A DNA stretch of 24,755 nucleotides from an uncultured Collinsella sp. (GCA_902464965.1 CABQLI010000028.1:1-24755), one strand, 5' to 3'. Counted from the first letter of the stretch, positions 1 to 7,970 are shown. The notes: generated by a model not told the origin, from the sequence alone. Made by a program: numbers and translations.

Positions 1-382
1 CGTGGATGTCGACGTTTGCCTGGGCTTTGGCACCGCTTCCAAGGCCGTGGGTGTCGATGAGTTCCGCGCGCTTGGCGCCACGGTTAACGTGTGCACCGAT
101 GATGGCACGCTGGGCACGCACGGTTTTTGCACCGACCCGGCAGCCGAGCTGCTCGGAGAGGGCGGCTACGACTATGTGGCCAGCTGCGGCCCCGCTGTCA
201 TGATGAAGAAAGTCGCCGCCGCTGCCGCCGAGGCCGGTGCGTACTGCGAGGTGTCGCTCGAGCGCATGATGAGCTGTGGCTTTGGCGCCTGCAACACCTG
301 CAATGTCGAGACGGTCGACGGTATGAAGGGTGCTTGCATGTGCGGCCCCGTGTTCGATGCTTCCAAGGTGGTGGTCTTCTAG
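1..382 (+). CDS. pyrK: Dihydroorotate dehydrogenase electron-transfer subunit PyrK, C-terminal part (5' end outside window)
   Basis: The product passes electrons between the PyrD flavin and NAD+ through FAD and a [2Fe-2S] cluster, in a cytoplasmic PyrD2PyrK2 complex of UMP synthesis. Only the last 126 or so residues are visible, reading in frame from base 2. The segment shows the end of the NAD-binding ferredoxin-reductase fold (SCGPAVMMKKV) and then the family cluster motif: cysteines at visible residues 92, 97, 100 and 112 (spacing x4, x2, x11), followed by CGPVF. The GTG at base 2 is not the true start, because full PyrK proteins are about 250 residues and the upstream FAD domain is missing here. 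The TAG stop (380-382) overlaps by one base the likely GTG start of pyrD, which fits an operon with translational coupling. Identification as PyrK rests on the cluster motif and on the class 1B pyrD next door. Confidence 0.93.
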   Translation, partial: VDVDVCLGFGTASKAVGVDEFRALGATVNVCTDDGTLGTHGFCTDPAAELLGEGGYDYVASCGPAVMMKKVAAAAAEAGAYCEVSLERMMSCGFGACNTCNVETVDGMKGACMCGPVFDASKVVVF

Positions 383-1305
383 TGGGTACCGTGAACATGG
401 CCGTCGATTTCGGCGGCGTCAAGATGCAGAACCCCATCAACACCGCAGCCGGTACCTTTGGCTACGGTTGGCAGTTCCAGAACTTCTTCGATGTCTCCCA
501 GCTGGGCGCCATCACCACCAAGGGTTGCGCTGCCGAGCCCTGGCCCGGCAACCCCGCGCCCCGTATGGCCGAGATTCCCGGCGGCATGATCAACTCCGTG
601 GGCCTTCAGAACCCTGGCGTGGCTGCCTTTGCCCGTGAGTCCGGTCCGTGGCTGGAGCAGCTCTCCAAGGACGGTTGCCAGGTCATCTGCCAGGTTGCCG
701 GCCACTCCGTTGACGAGTTTGTCCGCGCACTAGAGATGTATGTCGAGCTGTGCCCCTGGGCTGCCGGCTACGAGATCAACGTGAGCTGCCCTAATATCGC
801 CGCCGGCGGTGCCGCCATGGGCTCTACGCCCGAGGGCGCCTCTTCCGTTATGGCTGCCTGCCGCAAGGTGACCGATAAGCCGCTGTTCGTGAAGATGGCG
901 CCGGTCAACGTCGCCGAGATTGCCAAGGCCCTCGAGGCTGCCGGTGCCGACGGCCTTTCAGTCATCAACTCCATCCAGGGCATGGCCATCGACGTCCATA
1001 CCCGCAAGTCCCGCGTGGCCAAGCCCAAGGGCGGCCTTTCGGGCCCGCTGTGCCACCACATCGCCGTGCGCATGGTCTGGGAGGTTGCCCAGGCTGTCGA
1101 TATCCCCATCAACGGTGTCGGCGGTGTCATGACCGGCGAAGATGCGGCCGAGTTTATCCTGGCCGGCGCCACCTGCGTGTCGGTCGGCATGGCCAACTTC
1201 GTCGATCCGTGCGCTTCGCTCAAGATCGCGCACGAGCTCGAGGCCTGGGCCGAGTCTCAGGGCGTGAAGGACATCAACGAACTGGTAGGTGCGTTCGAAT
1301 GCTAG
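382..1305 (+). CDS. pyrD: Dihydroorotate dehydrogenase, class 1B catalytic subunit
   Basis: Oxidises dihydroorotate to orotate in pyrimidine synthesis, using FMN and handing electrons to PyrK; cytoplasmic. The 307-residue length matches class 1B enzymes. Visible signatures are NPINTAAGTFGYG near the N-terminus, the catalytic loop NVSCPN with the likely base Cys136, and the FMN phosphate region with GVGGVMTGEDAAEFILAGA and VSVGMANF near the C-terminus. The reading frame is open far upstream of 382, but that part only shadows pyrK. Possible starts are GTG 382, GTG 391 and ATG 397. I chose 382 because it overlaps the pyrK stop, though MNMAVDF (391) or MAVDF (397) is equally family-like. The 3' end overlaps pyrF by 7 bases. 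Confidence 0.95.
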   Translation: MGTVNMAVDFGGVKMQNPINTAAGTFGYGWQFQNFFDVSQLGAITTKGCAAEPWPGNPAPRMAEIPGGMINSVGLQNPGVAAFARESGPWLEQLSKDGCQVICQVAGHSVDEFVRALEMYVELCPWAAGYEINVSCPNIAAGGAAMGSTPEGASSVMAACRKVTDKPLFVKMAPVNVAEIAKALEAAGADGLSVINSIQGMAIDVHTRKSRVAKPKGGLSGPLCHHIAVRMVWEVAQAVDIPINGVGGVMTGEDAAEFILAGATCVSVGMANFVDPCASLKIAHELEAWAESQGVKDINELVGAFEC

Positions 1306-2015
1306 AGACCGATGCCCGCGACCGTGTTATCGTCGCCCTCGACTGCGACCGTGAGCGTGCGCTCGAGCTTGCCCACGAGCTTTCGGGCCATGCCGCCTGG
1401 CTCAAGGTTGGCATGACGCTCTATTACGCCGAGGGTCCTGAGATCGTCAAGACGTTCAAGGATTTGGGCTTTAAGGTCTTCCTTGACCTCAAGTTCCATG
1501 ATATTCCGCATCAGGTTCGCGGTGCCGCCCGCTCGGCCTCGCTTGCCGGTGCCGATCTGCTTTCGGTCCACGGCTTGGGTTCGGGCGCCATGCTCGCTGC
1601 CTGCCGCGAGGGCGCCGAGGAGGCGCGCGAGGACCGCGCCAAGCTCGTCGCCATCACCGTGCTCACGAGCATGAACCAGGATGCCTTGAGCGAGATCGGC
1701 GTCGAGTCGCCCGTGGCCGAGGAGGCCGCCCGCCTGGCAAAGCTCGCTCAGGCCAACGGCATCGACGGTATCGTGTGCTCGCCGATGGAGGCTCACGACA
1801 TGCGTGAGCTGCTGGGTCCCGATGCCCTGATCGTGACTCCGGGTGTGCGTCCGGTGGGTGCCGCCCTTGGTGACCAGTCCCGCGTGGCGACGCCTTCCCA
1901 GGCTATCGAGCGTGGCGCAAGCCACATTGTGGTGGGCCGTCCCATCACCGGCGCCGACGATCCGGTTGCCGCCTTTGACGCTATTGTCGCTGAGCTGGTC
2001 GAAAACGTCGCCTAA
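1299..2015 (+). CDS. pyrF: Orotidine 5'-phosphate decarboxylase
   Basis: Decarboxylates OMP to UMP, the last step of de novo pyrimidine synthesis; a cytoplasmic TIM-barrel dimer. The 238 residues fit the short bacterial (type 1) family. The catalytic signature DLKFHDIP places Asp63, Lys65 and Asp68 in the usual charged network. An N-terminal VIVALD strand, the phosphate-loop region VTPGVRP and a C-terminal VVGRPITGADDP complete the family pattern. The ATG at 1299 lies inside the end of pyrD (stop 1303-1305), giving a 7-base overlap and probable coupled translation. The frame is open further upstream, but those residues shadow pyrD and do not resemble the family. It appears to be the last gene of the operon, since about 240 non-coding bases follow. 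Confidence 0.96.
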   Translation: MLETDARDRVIVALDCDRERALELAHELSGHAAWLKVGMTLYYAEGPEIVKTFKDLGFKVFLDLKFHDIPHQVRGAARSASLAGADLLSVHGLGSGAMLAACREGAEEAREDRAKLVAITVLTSMNQDALSEIGVESPVAEEAARLAKLAQANGIDGIVCSPMEAHDMRELLGPDALIVTPGVRPVGAALGDQSRVATPSQAIERGASHIVVGRPITGADDPVAAFDAIVAELVENVA

Positions 2016-2060
2016 AAGATTCCCCTAAGTCACCACTTTTGGGTCTCATTAGCACAAAAT

Positions 2061-2118
2061 AGCCCCTGTGCCTGCGTAAACTTTCCCATCCTTTGTGTGG
2101 AATCGCAGGTCAGGGGCT
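2061..2118. other. Large interrupted inverted repeat in pyrF-mihF intergenic region
   Basis: Bases 2061-2068 (AGCCCCTG) pair with 2111-2118, and after a 2/1 internal loop bases 2071-2076 (CCTGCG) pair with 2104-2109, giving 14 pairs around a 27-base loop. There is no clear T-run, only TTAACTTT after the right arm. It could be a weak terminator of the pyr operon, a structured 3' UTR, or a DNA-binding site. It lies upstream of the probable mihF promoter, so it is unlikely to be part of the mihF leader. Confidence 0.5.
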
Positions 2119-2201
2119 TAACTTTGGGCGCAGTATATTGCACTTTTTGCGGGTATCGTCTAACCTATGGAGCCGCGATTGGGCATTTTGTACGTTCTAC
2201 G

Positions 2202-2210
2202 TGCTAAAAT
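2202..2210 (+). promoter_or_regulatory. Extended -10 promoter for mihF-gmk-rpoZ-thiI
   Basis: TGC at 2202-2204 directly precedes TAAAAT at 2205-2210, an extended -10 of the housekeeping sigma type. No convincing -35 lies at 16-18 bases; TTGGGC at 2179-2184 would need a 20-base spacer. The predicted RNA would start near 2217, leaving a leader of about 38 bases with a good ribosome site (GGAGG, 2245-2249). A second, weaker box, TATAAC, lies at 2229-2234. Confidence 0.5.
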
Positions 2211-2254
2211 GCCAATTATTGAATCAGATATAACCCAACTTTTTGGAGGTACGA

Positions 2255-2563
2255 ATGGCACTCCCTCAGCTTACCGATGAGCAGCGCAAGCAGGCTCTTG
2301 AGAAGGCTGCTGCCGCACGTCACGCCCGCGCTGAGCTTCGCGAGCAGATCAAGAAGGGCGAGAAGTCCCTCGAGTCCGTGCTCAACTCCGATGACCCCAT
2401 CGCTTCCCGCATGAAGGTTTCCACCCTCATCGAGTCTCTCCCTGGTTATGGCAAGGCCAAGGCCGCCAAGATCATGGAGGAGCTCGGTATCTCCGCTACC
2501 CGTCGCGTCCAGGGCCTCGGCGTCCGTCAGCGCGAGCAGCTCCTCGAGCAGCTGACCAAATAA
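2255..2563 (+). CDS. mihF: Actinobacterial integration host factor (mIHF-type nucleoid protein)
   Basis: A small basic DNA-binding protein of the actinobacterial mIHF family, known from mycobacteria and Streptomyces as a nucleoid-associated, DNA-bending protein; it is unrelated to the two-subunit IHF of proteobacteria. The 102 residues begin MALPQLTDEQR and continue with a long charged helix (about 10-45), then a helix-two-turns-helix-like region with LPGYGKAKAAKIMEELGI (about residues 63-80) and a basic RRVQGLGVRQRE tail. The ATG at 2255 was chosen over an in-frame ATG at 2243 because GGAGG sits 5 bases upstream and family members start MALP. The stop abuts the gmk start without a gap. In Mycobacterium this gene also sits directly before gmk, so context supports the call. 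Confidence 0.92.
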   Translation: MALPQLTDEQRKQALEKAAAARHARAELREQIKKGEKSLESVLNSDDPIASRMKVSTLIESLPGYGKAKAAKIMEELGISATRRVQGLGVRQREQLLEQLTK

Positions 2564-3133
2564 GTGAGCGCTCAGGATTCCAAGCTCTTTGTGATTTCTG
2601 GACCGTCAGGCGCAGGCAAGGGCACGCTCGTCACTCGTGTGCGCGAGCGCCGCTCGAACCTGGGCCTGACGGTTTCGGCTACCACGCGAGCGCCACGCAA
2701 AGGTGAGGTCGACGGCGTCAACTACTTTTTTCTGACGCGCGAGGAGTTCGACCGCCGCGTGGCAAACGGTGAGTTTGTTGAGTGGGCCGAGGTCCACGGT
2801 AACTGCTATGGCACGTTGGTGAGCGAGGTTACATCCAAGCTCGCCTCTGGTTCGTCTCTGATTTTGGAGATCGATGTCCAGGGCGCCCTGCAGGTGAAGG
2901 AGCGTTTCCCCGAGGCCGTGCTGATCTTTATCAAGCCGCCTTCGCTTGAGGTGCTCCGCGAGCGTCTAGTCGGTCGCGGTACCGAGACGCCCGAGACGAT
3001 TGAGCTGCGTATGGCAAACGCCGCCGATGAGCTTGCCCTTGCCGACCGCTACGACGACGTCGTGGTGAATGACGATCTCGACCGCGCGACCGATGAGCTC
3101 GTTCGCGTTCTCGATATGCATGAAAGGATCTGA
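2564..3133 (+). CDS. gmk: Guanylate kinase
   Basis: Phosphorylates GMP to GDP with ATP in purine salvage and synthesis; cytoplasmic. The 189 residues are typical. The P-loop GPSGAGKGT lies at residues 13-21. The GMP-binding segment TTRAPRKGEVDGVNYFF (about 40-56) carries the usual arginines, and the VEWAEVHGNCYGT lid region follows. A later EIDVQGALQVK and a C-terminal VVNDDLDRA motif complete the family pattern. The GTG start at 2564 follows the mihF stop (2561-2563) immediately and has no strong ribosome site of its own, so translation probably depends on ribosomes finishing mihF. A neighbouring rpoZ is common in many bacteria. Confidence 0.96.
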   Translation: MSAQDSKLFVISGPSGAGKGTLVTRVRERRSNLGLTVSATTRAPRKGEVDGVNYFFLTREEFDRRVANGEFVEWAEVHGNCYGTLVSEVTSKLASGSSLILEIDVQGALQVKERFPEAVLIFIKPPSLEVLRERLVGRGTETPETIELRMANAADELALADRYDDVVVNDDLDRATDELVRVLDMHERI

Positions 3134-3138
3134 GGTCC

Positions 3139-3420
3139 GTGTCCGTTGTAAAGCCTTGCATTGACGATCTTCTGGAGAAGACCGATCACAACCGCTTCCT
3201 GCTCGCTTCGCTTGCCTCCAAGCGCGCCTGCGACATCAATAGCATGCTGCGTGGCCAGCACAACCGCGTGCTTGCCGTCCAGGATGTCGATGACATCACC
3301 ATCGGGCTTTCCGGTGCCGATACCATCTCGATGGCTATGGACGAGATTGTCGATGGCGACATCTCTTACGACGAGGCCCGTTACGAGAAGGCGCTCGGCC
3401 ACAAGGTTGCTGAAGCCTAA
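3139..3420 (+). CDS. rpoZ: RNA polymerase omega subunit
   Basis: Small subunit that helps assemble and stabilise RNA polymerase by holding the C-terminal part of beta-prime. The 93 residues show the family pattern: IDDLLEKTDHNRFLLASLASKRACDINS (about 8-35), in which the N/R-F-L and KRA.(D/Q)I residues are conserved. DISYDEARYEKALG near the end corresponds to the variable tail. The GTG at 3139 has GAGG 3 bases upstream (3132-3135). The gene starts 5 bases after gmk and ends exactly where thiI begins. The gmk-rpoZ pair supports the call, as omega is short and weakly conserved. Confidence 0.92.
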   Translation: MSVVKPCIDDLLEKTDHNRFLLASLASKRACDINSMLRGQHNRVLAVQDVDDITIGLSGADTISMAMDEIVDGDISYDEARYEKALGHKVAEA

Positions 3421-4665
3421 ATGGCAGCTCGCGTCTGTCTGGTCCACTATCACGAGGTTGGACTGAAGGGCAAGAACCGCGCACATTTTGAGCATATCCT
3501 CATGGATAACATCAAGGCGGCCTTGGCCGCCTTTTCCGTGAATGCCGTGTCTCGAATTTCCGGTTATATCCTCGTGACCTTTAACGAGCATCAGGCCGAC
3601 GAGGCAGCGCGTGTCATTCGCACCGTTCCCGGCGTAGCTCGCGTGTCTTTGGCGTATCACACCAATCGCGACCCTCAGGAGTACTGTGCCGCCGCCGTCA
3701 AGGCGCTGCGCGAGTTTGGTTCCTTCGATTCGTTTAAGGTGCACGCCAAGCGCTCCAATACCGACTATGAGCTCACCTCGATTGACATCAATCGTCAGGT
3801 GGGCGAGGTGCTGTGCGAGGCGTTTCCTGATAAAAAGGTCCAGATGCACGATCCTGACGCTATGGTGCATGTGTTGGTGGTCCAGGGTAGCGTTTATGTG
3901 TACGCGCGCTCCGAGCGCGGCGTGGGCGGTCTGCCGGTGGGTTCTGCCGGCAAGGTCGTGACGCTGCTCTCGTCGGGTATCGATTCTCCGGTGGCGACCT
4001 GGATGCTCGCGCGTCGCGGCGCGGTGTGCGTGCCGGTACATTTCTCCGGTCGTCCGCAGACGCCCGATACGAGCGAGTATTTGGTGCAGGACATTATCCA
4101 TGCGCTTGAGCCGGGTGTTCAGATCGGCCGCCTGTACGTGGTGCCGTTTGGCGACTGCCAGCGTGAGATTTCGGTCACCTGTCCCAGCAACCTGCGCGTG
4201 ATCATGTATCGCCGCATTATGTATTCGGTTGCCGAGCGCATTGCACACATCGAGGGCGCCAAGGCCATCGTTACGGGCGAATCGCTTGGGCAGGTTGCCT
4301 CTCAAACGCTTGAGAACATCATGGCCGTCAACGAGGCCGTGAAGATCCCCGTGTTCCGTCCTCTCATCGGTTCGGACAAGCAGGAGATCATCGCGCGCGC
4401 CGAGGAGATCGGTACGTTCGATATCTCGACTGAGGCCGCTCCCGACTGCTGCACGCTGTTTATGCCGCGCCGTCCCGAGACGCACGCTAAACTCGATGCC
4501 GTGCATGAGGCCTGGGAGTTGTTCGATCACGAGGAGATGATCGAGCGCCTGCTCAAGCAGACCGAGTACATCGACTTCGAGAGCAACACGTATAAGGCCC
4601 CCAAGACCTTAAAATGCAAACATTCGGAGCTTGCTCCGCGTGAGATTTACCAAGATCACGAGTAA
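3421..4665 (+). CDS. thiI: tRNA 4-thiouridine sulfurtransferase ThiI, form without rhodanese domain
   Basis: Activates U8 of tRNA with ATP and inserts sulfur to make 4-thiouridine; in many bacteria it also supplies sulfur for the thiamine thiazole ring. The 414 residues contain an N-terminal ferredoxin-like region and THUMP domain (roughly 1-165), then a PP-loop ATPase domain with SSGIDSP at 184-190. DCCTLFMPRRPETHA carries Cys343/Cys344, matching the position of the conserved Cys of the adenylation domain. The protein stops about 70 residues short of the E. coli enzyme because the C-terminal rhodanese domain is absent, as in Bacillus-type ThiI, where a dedicated cysteine desulfurase donates sulfur. 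No such desulfurase lies in the window. The ATG follows the rpoZ stop directly, and a strong terminator follows the gene. Confidence 0.95.
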   Translation: MAARVCLVHYHEVGLKGKNRAHFEHILMDNIKAALAAFSVNAVSRISGYILVTFNEHQADEAARVIRTVPGVARVSLAYHTNRDPQEYCAAAVKALREFGSFDSFKVHAKRSNTDYELTSIDINRQVGEVLCEAFPDKKVQMHDPDAMVHVLVVQGSVYVYARSERGVGGLPVGSAGKVVTLLSSGIDSPVATWMLARRGAVCVPVHFSGRPQTPDTSEYLVQDIIHALEPGVQIGRLYVVPFGDCQREISVTCPSNLRVIMYRRIMYSVAERIAHIEGAKAIVTGESLGQVASQTLENIMAVNEAVKIPVFRPLIGSDKQEIIARAEEIGTFDISTEAAPDCCTLFMPRRPETHAKLDAVHEAWELFDHEEMIERLLKQTEYIDFESNTYKAPKTLKCKHSELAPREIYQDHE

Positions 4666-4675
4666 ATTTGTGCAT

Positions 4676-4708
4676 AGACCGACGATGCGCCTGCATCGTC
4701 GGTCTTTT
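4676..4708 (+). terminator. Rho-independent terminator after thiI
   Basis: A perfect 13-base-pair stem (AGACCGACGATGC, 4676-4688, with 4693-4705) closes a GCCT loop and runs into TTTT (4705-4708). It lies 11 bases after the thiI stop and should end the mihF-gmk-rpoZ-thiI transcript. Confidence 0.93.
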
Positions 4709-4780
4709 GCTATCTGGGCATTTTGCGGCTAAGTGTTCATTTGCTGACGTGTGCCTGAATAAATGGACAGATTTGTGCAA

Positions 4781-4823
4781 GGTTTTGGTCGGTTTTTGGT
4801 TTGACCGCTAAAACCGGTTTTGG
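4781..4823. promoter_or_regulatory. GGTTTTGG repeats and a 12-base palindrome upstream of comEA
   Basis: GGTTTTGG occurs at 4781-4788 and 4816-4823, and GGTTTTTGG at 4791-4799. AAAACCGGTTTT at 4810-4821 is a perfect palindrome. TTGACC at 4801-4806 looks like a -35 box, but I cannot find a good -10 at 16-18 bases. The cluster lies 56 bases before the comEA start and could be a regulator-binding region for the competence operon; this is inference. Confidence 0.35.
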
Positions 4824-4878
4824 AGCGTAGCTGTTGCGGAGTTCCTTTCCTGACACGATGGTGTTGGGAGGTTTTGCT

Positions 4879-5592
4879 ATGGCGCAGCGCGAACAACACG
4901 AACGGGTCAAAAAGATGGACCGCTTGGCGGACAAGCTGTTCGGTCATAAGGCGGTGGTCGTGGCGATACTGGTCGTCATTGCGATGGCGAGCGGCTTGGC
5001 GATGGCGAACCTTGGCGGCGGTGCCGGCGGCGTGTCGTTTGAGCGCACTGACGGTTCAGGCTCGTTGGTGGAGCCGGGATCCGGCGATGCCTCGAGCGGA
5101 AAGACATCCGAAGGCTCTTCGTCTAAGGCGTCTGCCGCGGCAGAAGTCTATGTCGATGTTGATGGCGCTGTTGTGTCGCCCGGTGTATACAGGCTCAAAG
5201 ACGGCGCGCGGGTGGCTCAGGCGATTGATGCCGCCGGCGGGCTGGCGCCTGAGGCAGACGTTACGGGGCTCAATCGGGCATCTAAGGTCGTCGATGGACA
5301 GAAGATTCACGTTCCAACGGTAGGGGAGCAGCAGACGTCCATTGCGGAAGCCGGTGTTGATGGTGGGGCTTTCGCATCATCGGGCGTGAGTGGCGCAACA
5401 GGCCTAGTAAATATCAATACGGCAAGCGCGGCAGAACTGCAGACGCTCTCGGGCATCGGTCCCTCCATGGCACAGTCGATTATCGATGAGCGGACAAAGA
5501 ACGGTGCTTTTGCCTCGGTTGACGATCTGATGCGTGTATCGGGAATCGGCGAGAAGAAGCTTGCCAAAATCAAAGATTGCATCTGCGTATGA
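4879..5592 (+). CDS. comEA: Competence protein ComEA, membrane-anchored DNA receptor
   Basis: Binds incoming double-stranded DNA at the outer face of the membrane and passes it to the ComEC channel during natural transformation. The 237 residues have a short cytoplasmic start, one membrane helix (about 25-43), a low-complexity Ser/Gly linker, an SLBB domain (VYVDVDGAVVSPGVYRLKDG, about 91-152) and two C-terminal helix-hairpin-helix motifs (VNINTASAAELQTLSGIGPS and VSGIGEKKLAKIK) that bind DNA without sequence preference. ATG 4879 was chosen over an in-frame ATG at 4834 because GGGAGG lies 7 bases upstream and the added residues carry no family feature. The stop overlaps the comEC start as ATGA. 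Confidence 0.94.
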   Translation: MAQREQHERVKKMDRLADKLFGHKAVVVAILVVIAMASGLAMANLGGGAGGVSFERTDGSGSLVEPGSGDASSGKTSEGSSSKASAAAEVYVDVDGAVVSPGVYRLKDGARVAQAIDAAGGLAPEADVTGLNRASKVVDGQKIHVPTVGEQQTSIAEAGVDGGAFASSGVSGATGLVNINTASAAELQTLSGIGPSMAQSIIDERTKNGAFASVDDLMRVSGIGEKKLAKIKDCICV

Positions 5593-7892
5593 GTGCGACC
5601 GAGCGCGAGCGTGTTATGCCTCCGCGGCCTCTGATGCCGTGGACGATGGCTCTGTGTGCCGGCATGTGCATGAGCTGCGCCTTGGTGCTCAACGTGGCCG
5701 CCGATGCGCTGCTGTGGGAGCGGGCTTCGGCGGTCGGGCCGCTTTGGGCCATCCCCGTTGCGGCGGCGGTATTCGTTGTGCTGGCTCAATCTTGTGCGTG
5801 GCTTGCCCCTTGGAAGCGGTGGCTGTATGCCGCGTCCGTCGGTCTTGTGGCGGGAGCGGTCGTCTCGGCCTGGTGGGCTGTGGGCGCGCTAAGCGCCTCG
5901 AAGGCGCTCGACGGTCGAGCGGCAAGCAGCCTTGAGTTGGTCGTGCAGGGTGATCCATCCATAAACGACGACGTGTTTTCCTATACCTGCGAGGCACGCG
6001 CGGACGGTAAGAACTTGGCAATGGTTCGCCTATCGTGCGACCTCGAGCTCAAGGTCGGGGCGCACGTGCGTGTTATCGGTCGCGTTTCACGTTTTGAGAA
6101 CGATGCGTATGGACGATCGCGCGTGCTCCGAGGTGAGGTGCGCAAGGTTAAAGTCGTTCGGATTTTGTCGGTCGATGAGGACTCTCCGGGGCCGCTTCTT
6201 CGGATGCGAAATGGGCTGCTTGCGTCCATCGCGCCTGCGACCGACCCGGCGCGTGCACTCATAGCCGGTGTCGTCTGCGGTCGTTCGGCCGAGCTACGCG
6301 CCCAGCCGGCGGGCGACTGGTTTTCGGTAACGGGAACGGCGCATCTTATCGCCGTCTCGGGCAGCCATTTGGCTATCGTGGGGTTTGTAATCGAGGGTGT
6401 ATTGCAAAAGACTCGGTGCTCACGTGGTCTTCAGCGGGCGATATTGGCGGTAACGCTTGTGGGCTACGCTGCCTTTACGGGCGCGTCTCCCTCGGCCGTG
6501 CGCGCGTGCTGCATGGTGTTCGCGACGCTTGTCGTAAACGGCGCGGGGCGTCGCCGGCACGGTGCATCGGCACTCTTCGTAACCATGTCCATCTTTGTGC
6601 TACTGCGGCCGACGGTGCTGTTCGAGATGGGCTTTCAGCTTTCATGTGCCAGCGTCTTAGCCATTCTGTGCTTTTGCCCCTATGCGACCTACGCTTTGGG
6701 TGAGCTGGGTGTGTCATCGGGCGTTGCCAGCATGCTTTCCGTCACGCTCTGCTCGCAACTGGCGACACTTCCCATTACCATTCCTGCATTCGGTACGTTC
6801 TCGCTCATTGCTCCGTTGGCAAATGCGGTCATCGGTCCGGTGGTGAGCGTACTGCTTGCTTTGTCCATCGTGCTGGTTCCCTTTTCGCTCGTGGGACCGT
6901 TGCGGACTTGGGCGCTCGTTGTGCCCATGATTGCCGCCCGTTGCGCGCTGTTTTTCGAGCAGCTGTTTGCCGCCGTGCCGGGTGCATCCGTGAGCGTGCC
7001 GCCCGATAGCATGTGGATTTACCTAGTGCCGTGTTTGCTGGCGGTGCTGCTGGTCTGGTGGCCGCGTCCCCGTGCACGTCCTGTGGCGGTGGGGCTTGCA
7101 TGCCTGGTGCTCTTGGCTGCGATTCCGTACGTCTACTGGGATCGATTCGCTCCGCCTTCGGTGACGGTGCTCGATGTGGGCCAGGCCGATGCGATTCTTA
7201 TCCGCCAGGGCGGCGCAGTAGCACTCGTCGACTGCGGGCTCGACGAGCGCGTGGTGGCGGCGTTGGTCCGCAATAACGTGCACCATATCGATGCCGTCTT
7301 TGTGACGCATTGGGATGAGGACCACTGGGGTGGTCTGCCTGCCGTGCTCGAACAGTTTTCGGTCGGAACGATTGCCGTGGCGGCTGATGCGCTGGAGGAT
7401 GCTCCTGCCGAGGTGTTGAACCGACCTGGCGTGGAGTATCGGCAGGTGCGCCGTGGGGATACAGTCGACATCGGCTCATTTTGCGCCCGCGTGATGTGGC
7501 CATTCGAGTCCGTGGATGGCGAGGGAAATGAGGACTCGCTTGTCCTGCTGCTCTCTTATATTCAGGAAGGCAAGGGCCTGCGTATGCTCCTCACCGGCGA
7601 TGCCGAGCTCGACCAAGAACGGGAATTCGTGCAGGAGGTGGGGGATATCGATGTCCTTAAACTTGGGCATCACGGCTCTAAGGTTTCAGTCGATGGTGAG
7701 TTGCTGGACGTCCTGAAGCCCGAGCTTTCCCTCGCGAGCGCGGGCGAGGGGAATCGATACGGCCATCCGTCCGACGCCTGCATCGATGCCGTTAAGGAAG
7801 CGGGCGGCGTGTTCGCGTGCACTATCGAACACGGCGACATTACCGTCACGCCGACTGCGAATGGCTTTGCGATGCGATGCCAGCGACCGTGA
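5589..7892 (+). CDS. comEC: DNA internalisation channel ComEC/Rec2
   Basis: Forms the channel that moves single-stranded DNA across the cytoplasmic membrane in natural transformation. The 767 residues match full-length ComEC. The N-terminal part has several hydrophobic helices and a soluble insert. The competence domain follows, with TGTAHLIAVSGSHLAIVGFV (about 249-268) and many membrane helices up to about residue 515. The C-terminal third is a metallo-beta-lactamase-like domain beginning VTVLDVGQADAILI, with a metal-motif variant H574-W-D-E-D-H579, then LTGDAE and LGHHGS. The last feature is typical of ComEC proteins in which this domain may degrade the non-transported strand. ATG 5589 overlaps the comEA stop by 4 bases. 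The reading frame is intact, so the uptake system looks functional at sequence level. Confidence 0.95.
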   Translation: MSATERERVMPPRPLMPWTMALCAGMCMSCALVLNVAADALLWERASAVGPLWAIPVAAAVFVVLAQSCAWLAPWKRWLYAASVGLVAGAVVSAWWAVGALSASKALDGRAASSLELVVQGDPSINDDVFSYTCEARADGKNLAMVRLSCDLELKVGAHVRVIGRVSRFENDAYGRSRVLRGEVRKVKVVRILSVDEDSPGPLLRMRNGLLASIAPATDPARALIAGVVCGRSAELRAQPAGDWFSVTGTAHLIAVSGSHLAIVGFVIEGVLQKTRCSRGLQRAILAVTLVGYAAFTGASPSAVRACCMVFATLVVNGAGRRRHGASALFVTMSIFVLLRPTVLFEMGFQLSCASVLAILCFCPYATYALGELGVSSGVASMLSVTLCSQLATLPITIPAFGTFSLIAPLANAVIGPVVSVLLALSIVLVPFSLVGPLRTWALVVPMIAARCALFFEQLFAAVPGASVSVPPDSMWIYLVPCLLAVLLVWWPRPRARPVAVGLACLVLLAAIPYVYWDRFAPPSVTVLDVGQADAILIRQGGAVALVDCGLDERVVAALVRNNVHHIDAVFVTHWDEDHWGGLPAVLEQFSVGTIAVAADALEDAPAEVLNRPGVEYRQVRRGDTVDIGSFCARVMWPFESVDGEGNEDSLVLLLSYIQEGKGLRMLLTGDAELDQEREFVQEVGDIDVLKLGHHGSKVSVDGELLDVLKPELSLASAGEGNRYGHPSDACIDAVKEAGGVFACTIEHGDITVTPTANGFAMRCQRP

Positions 7893-7900
7893 CGACGTCG

Positions 7901-7930
7901 TTGGCGTGTGGTGGGCCCCTGGGCTAGAAT
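7901..7930 (+). promoter_or_regulatory. Promoter upstream of holA
   Basis: TTGGCG (7901-7906) and TAGAAT (7925-7930) are separated by 18 bases, and CTGGGC directly precedes the -10. The box starts 9 bases after the comEC stop, so holA can be transcribed apart from the competence genes. Confidence 0.6.
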
Positions 7931-7970
7931 GGCACGGAGCGAATACGAAGGCCTGCGGGAGGGGAGCGCA

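Noticed and set aside
127..381. N-terminal extension of pyrD to 127
   Set aside because: These codons overlap pyrK in another frame and have Arg/Cys-rich shadow composition; family starts fit GTG 382 to ATG 397.
3049..4530. Minus-strand open frame of 493 codons opposite gmk-rpoZ-thiI
   Set aside because: It spans three genuine plus-strand genes and has no recognisable domain.
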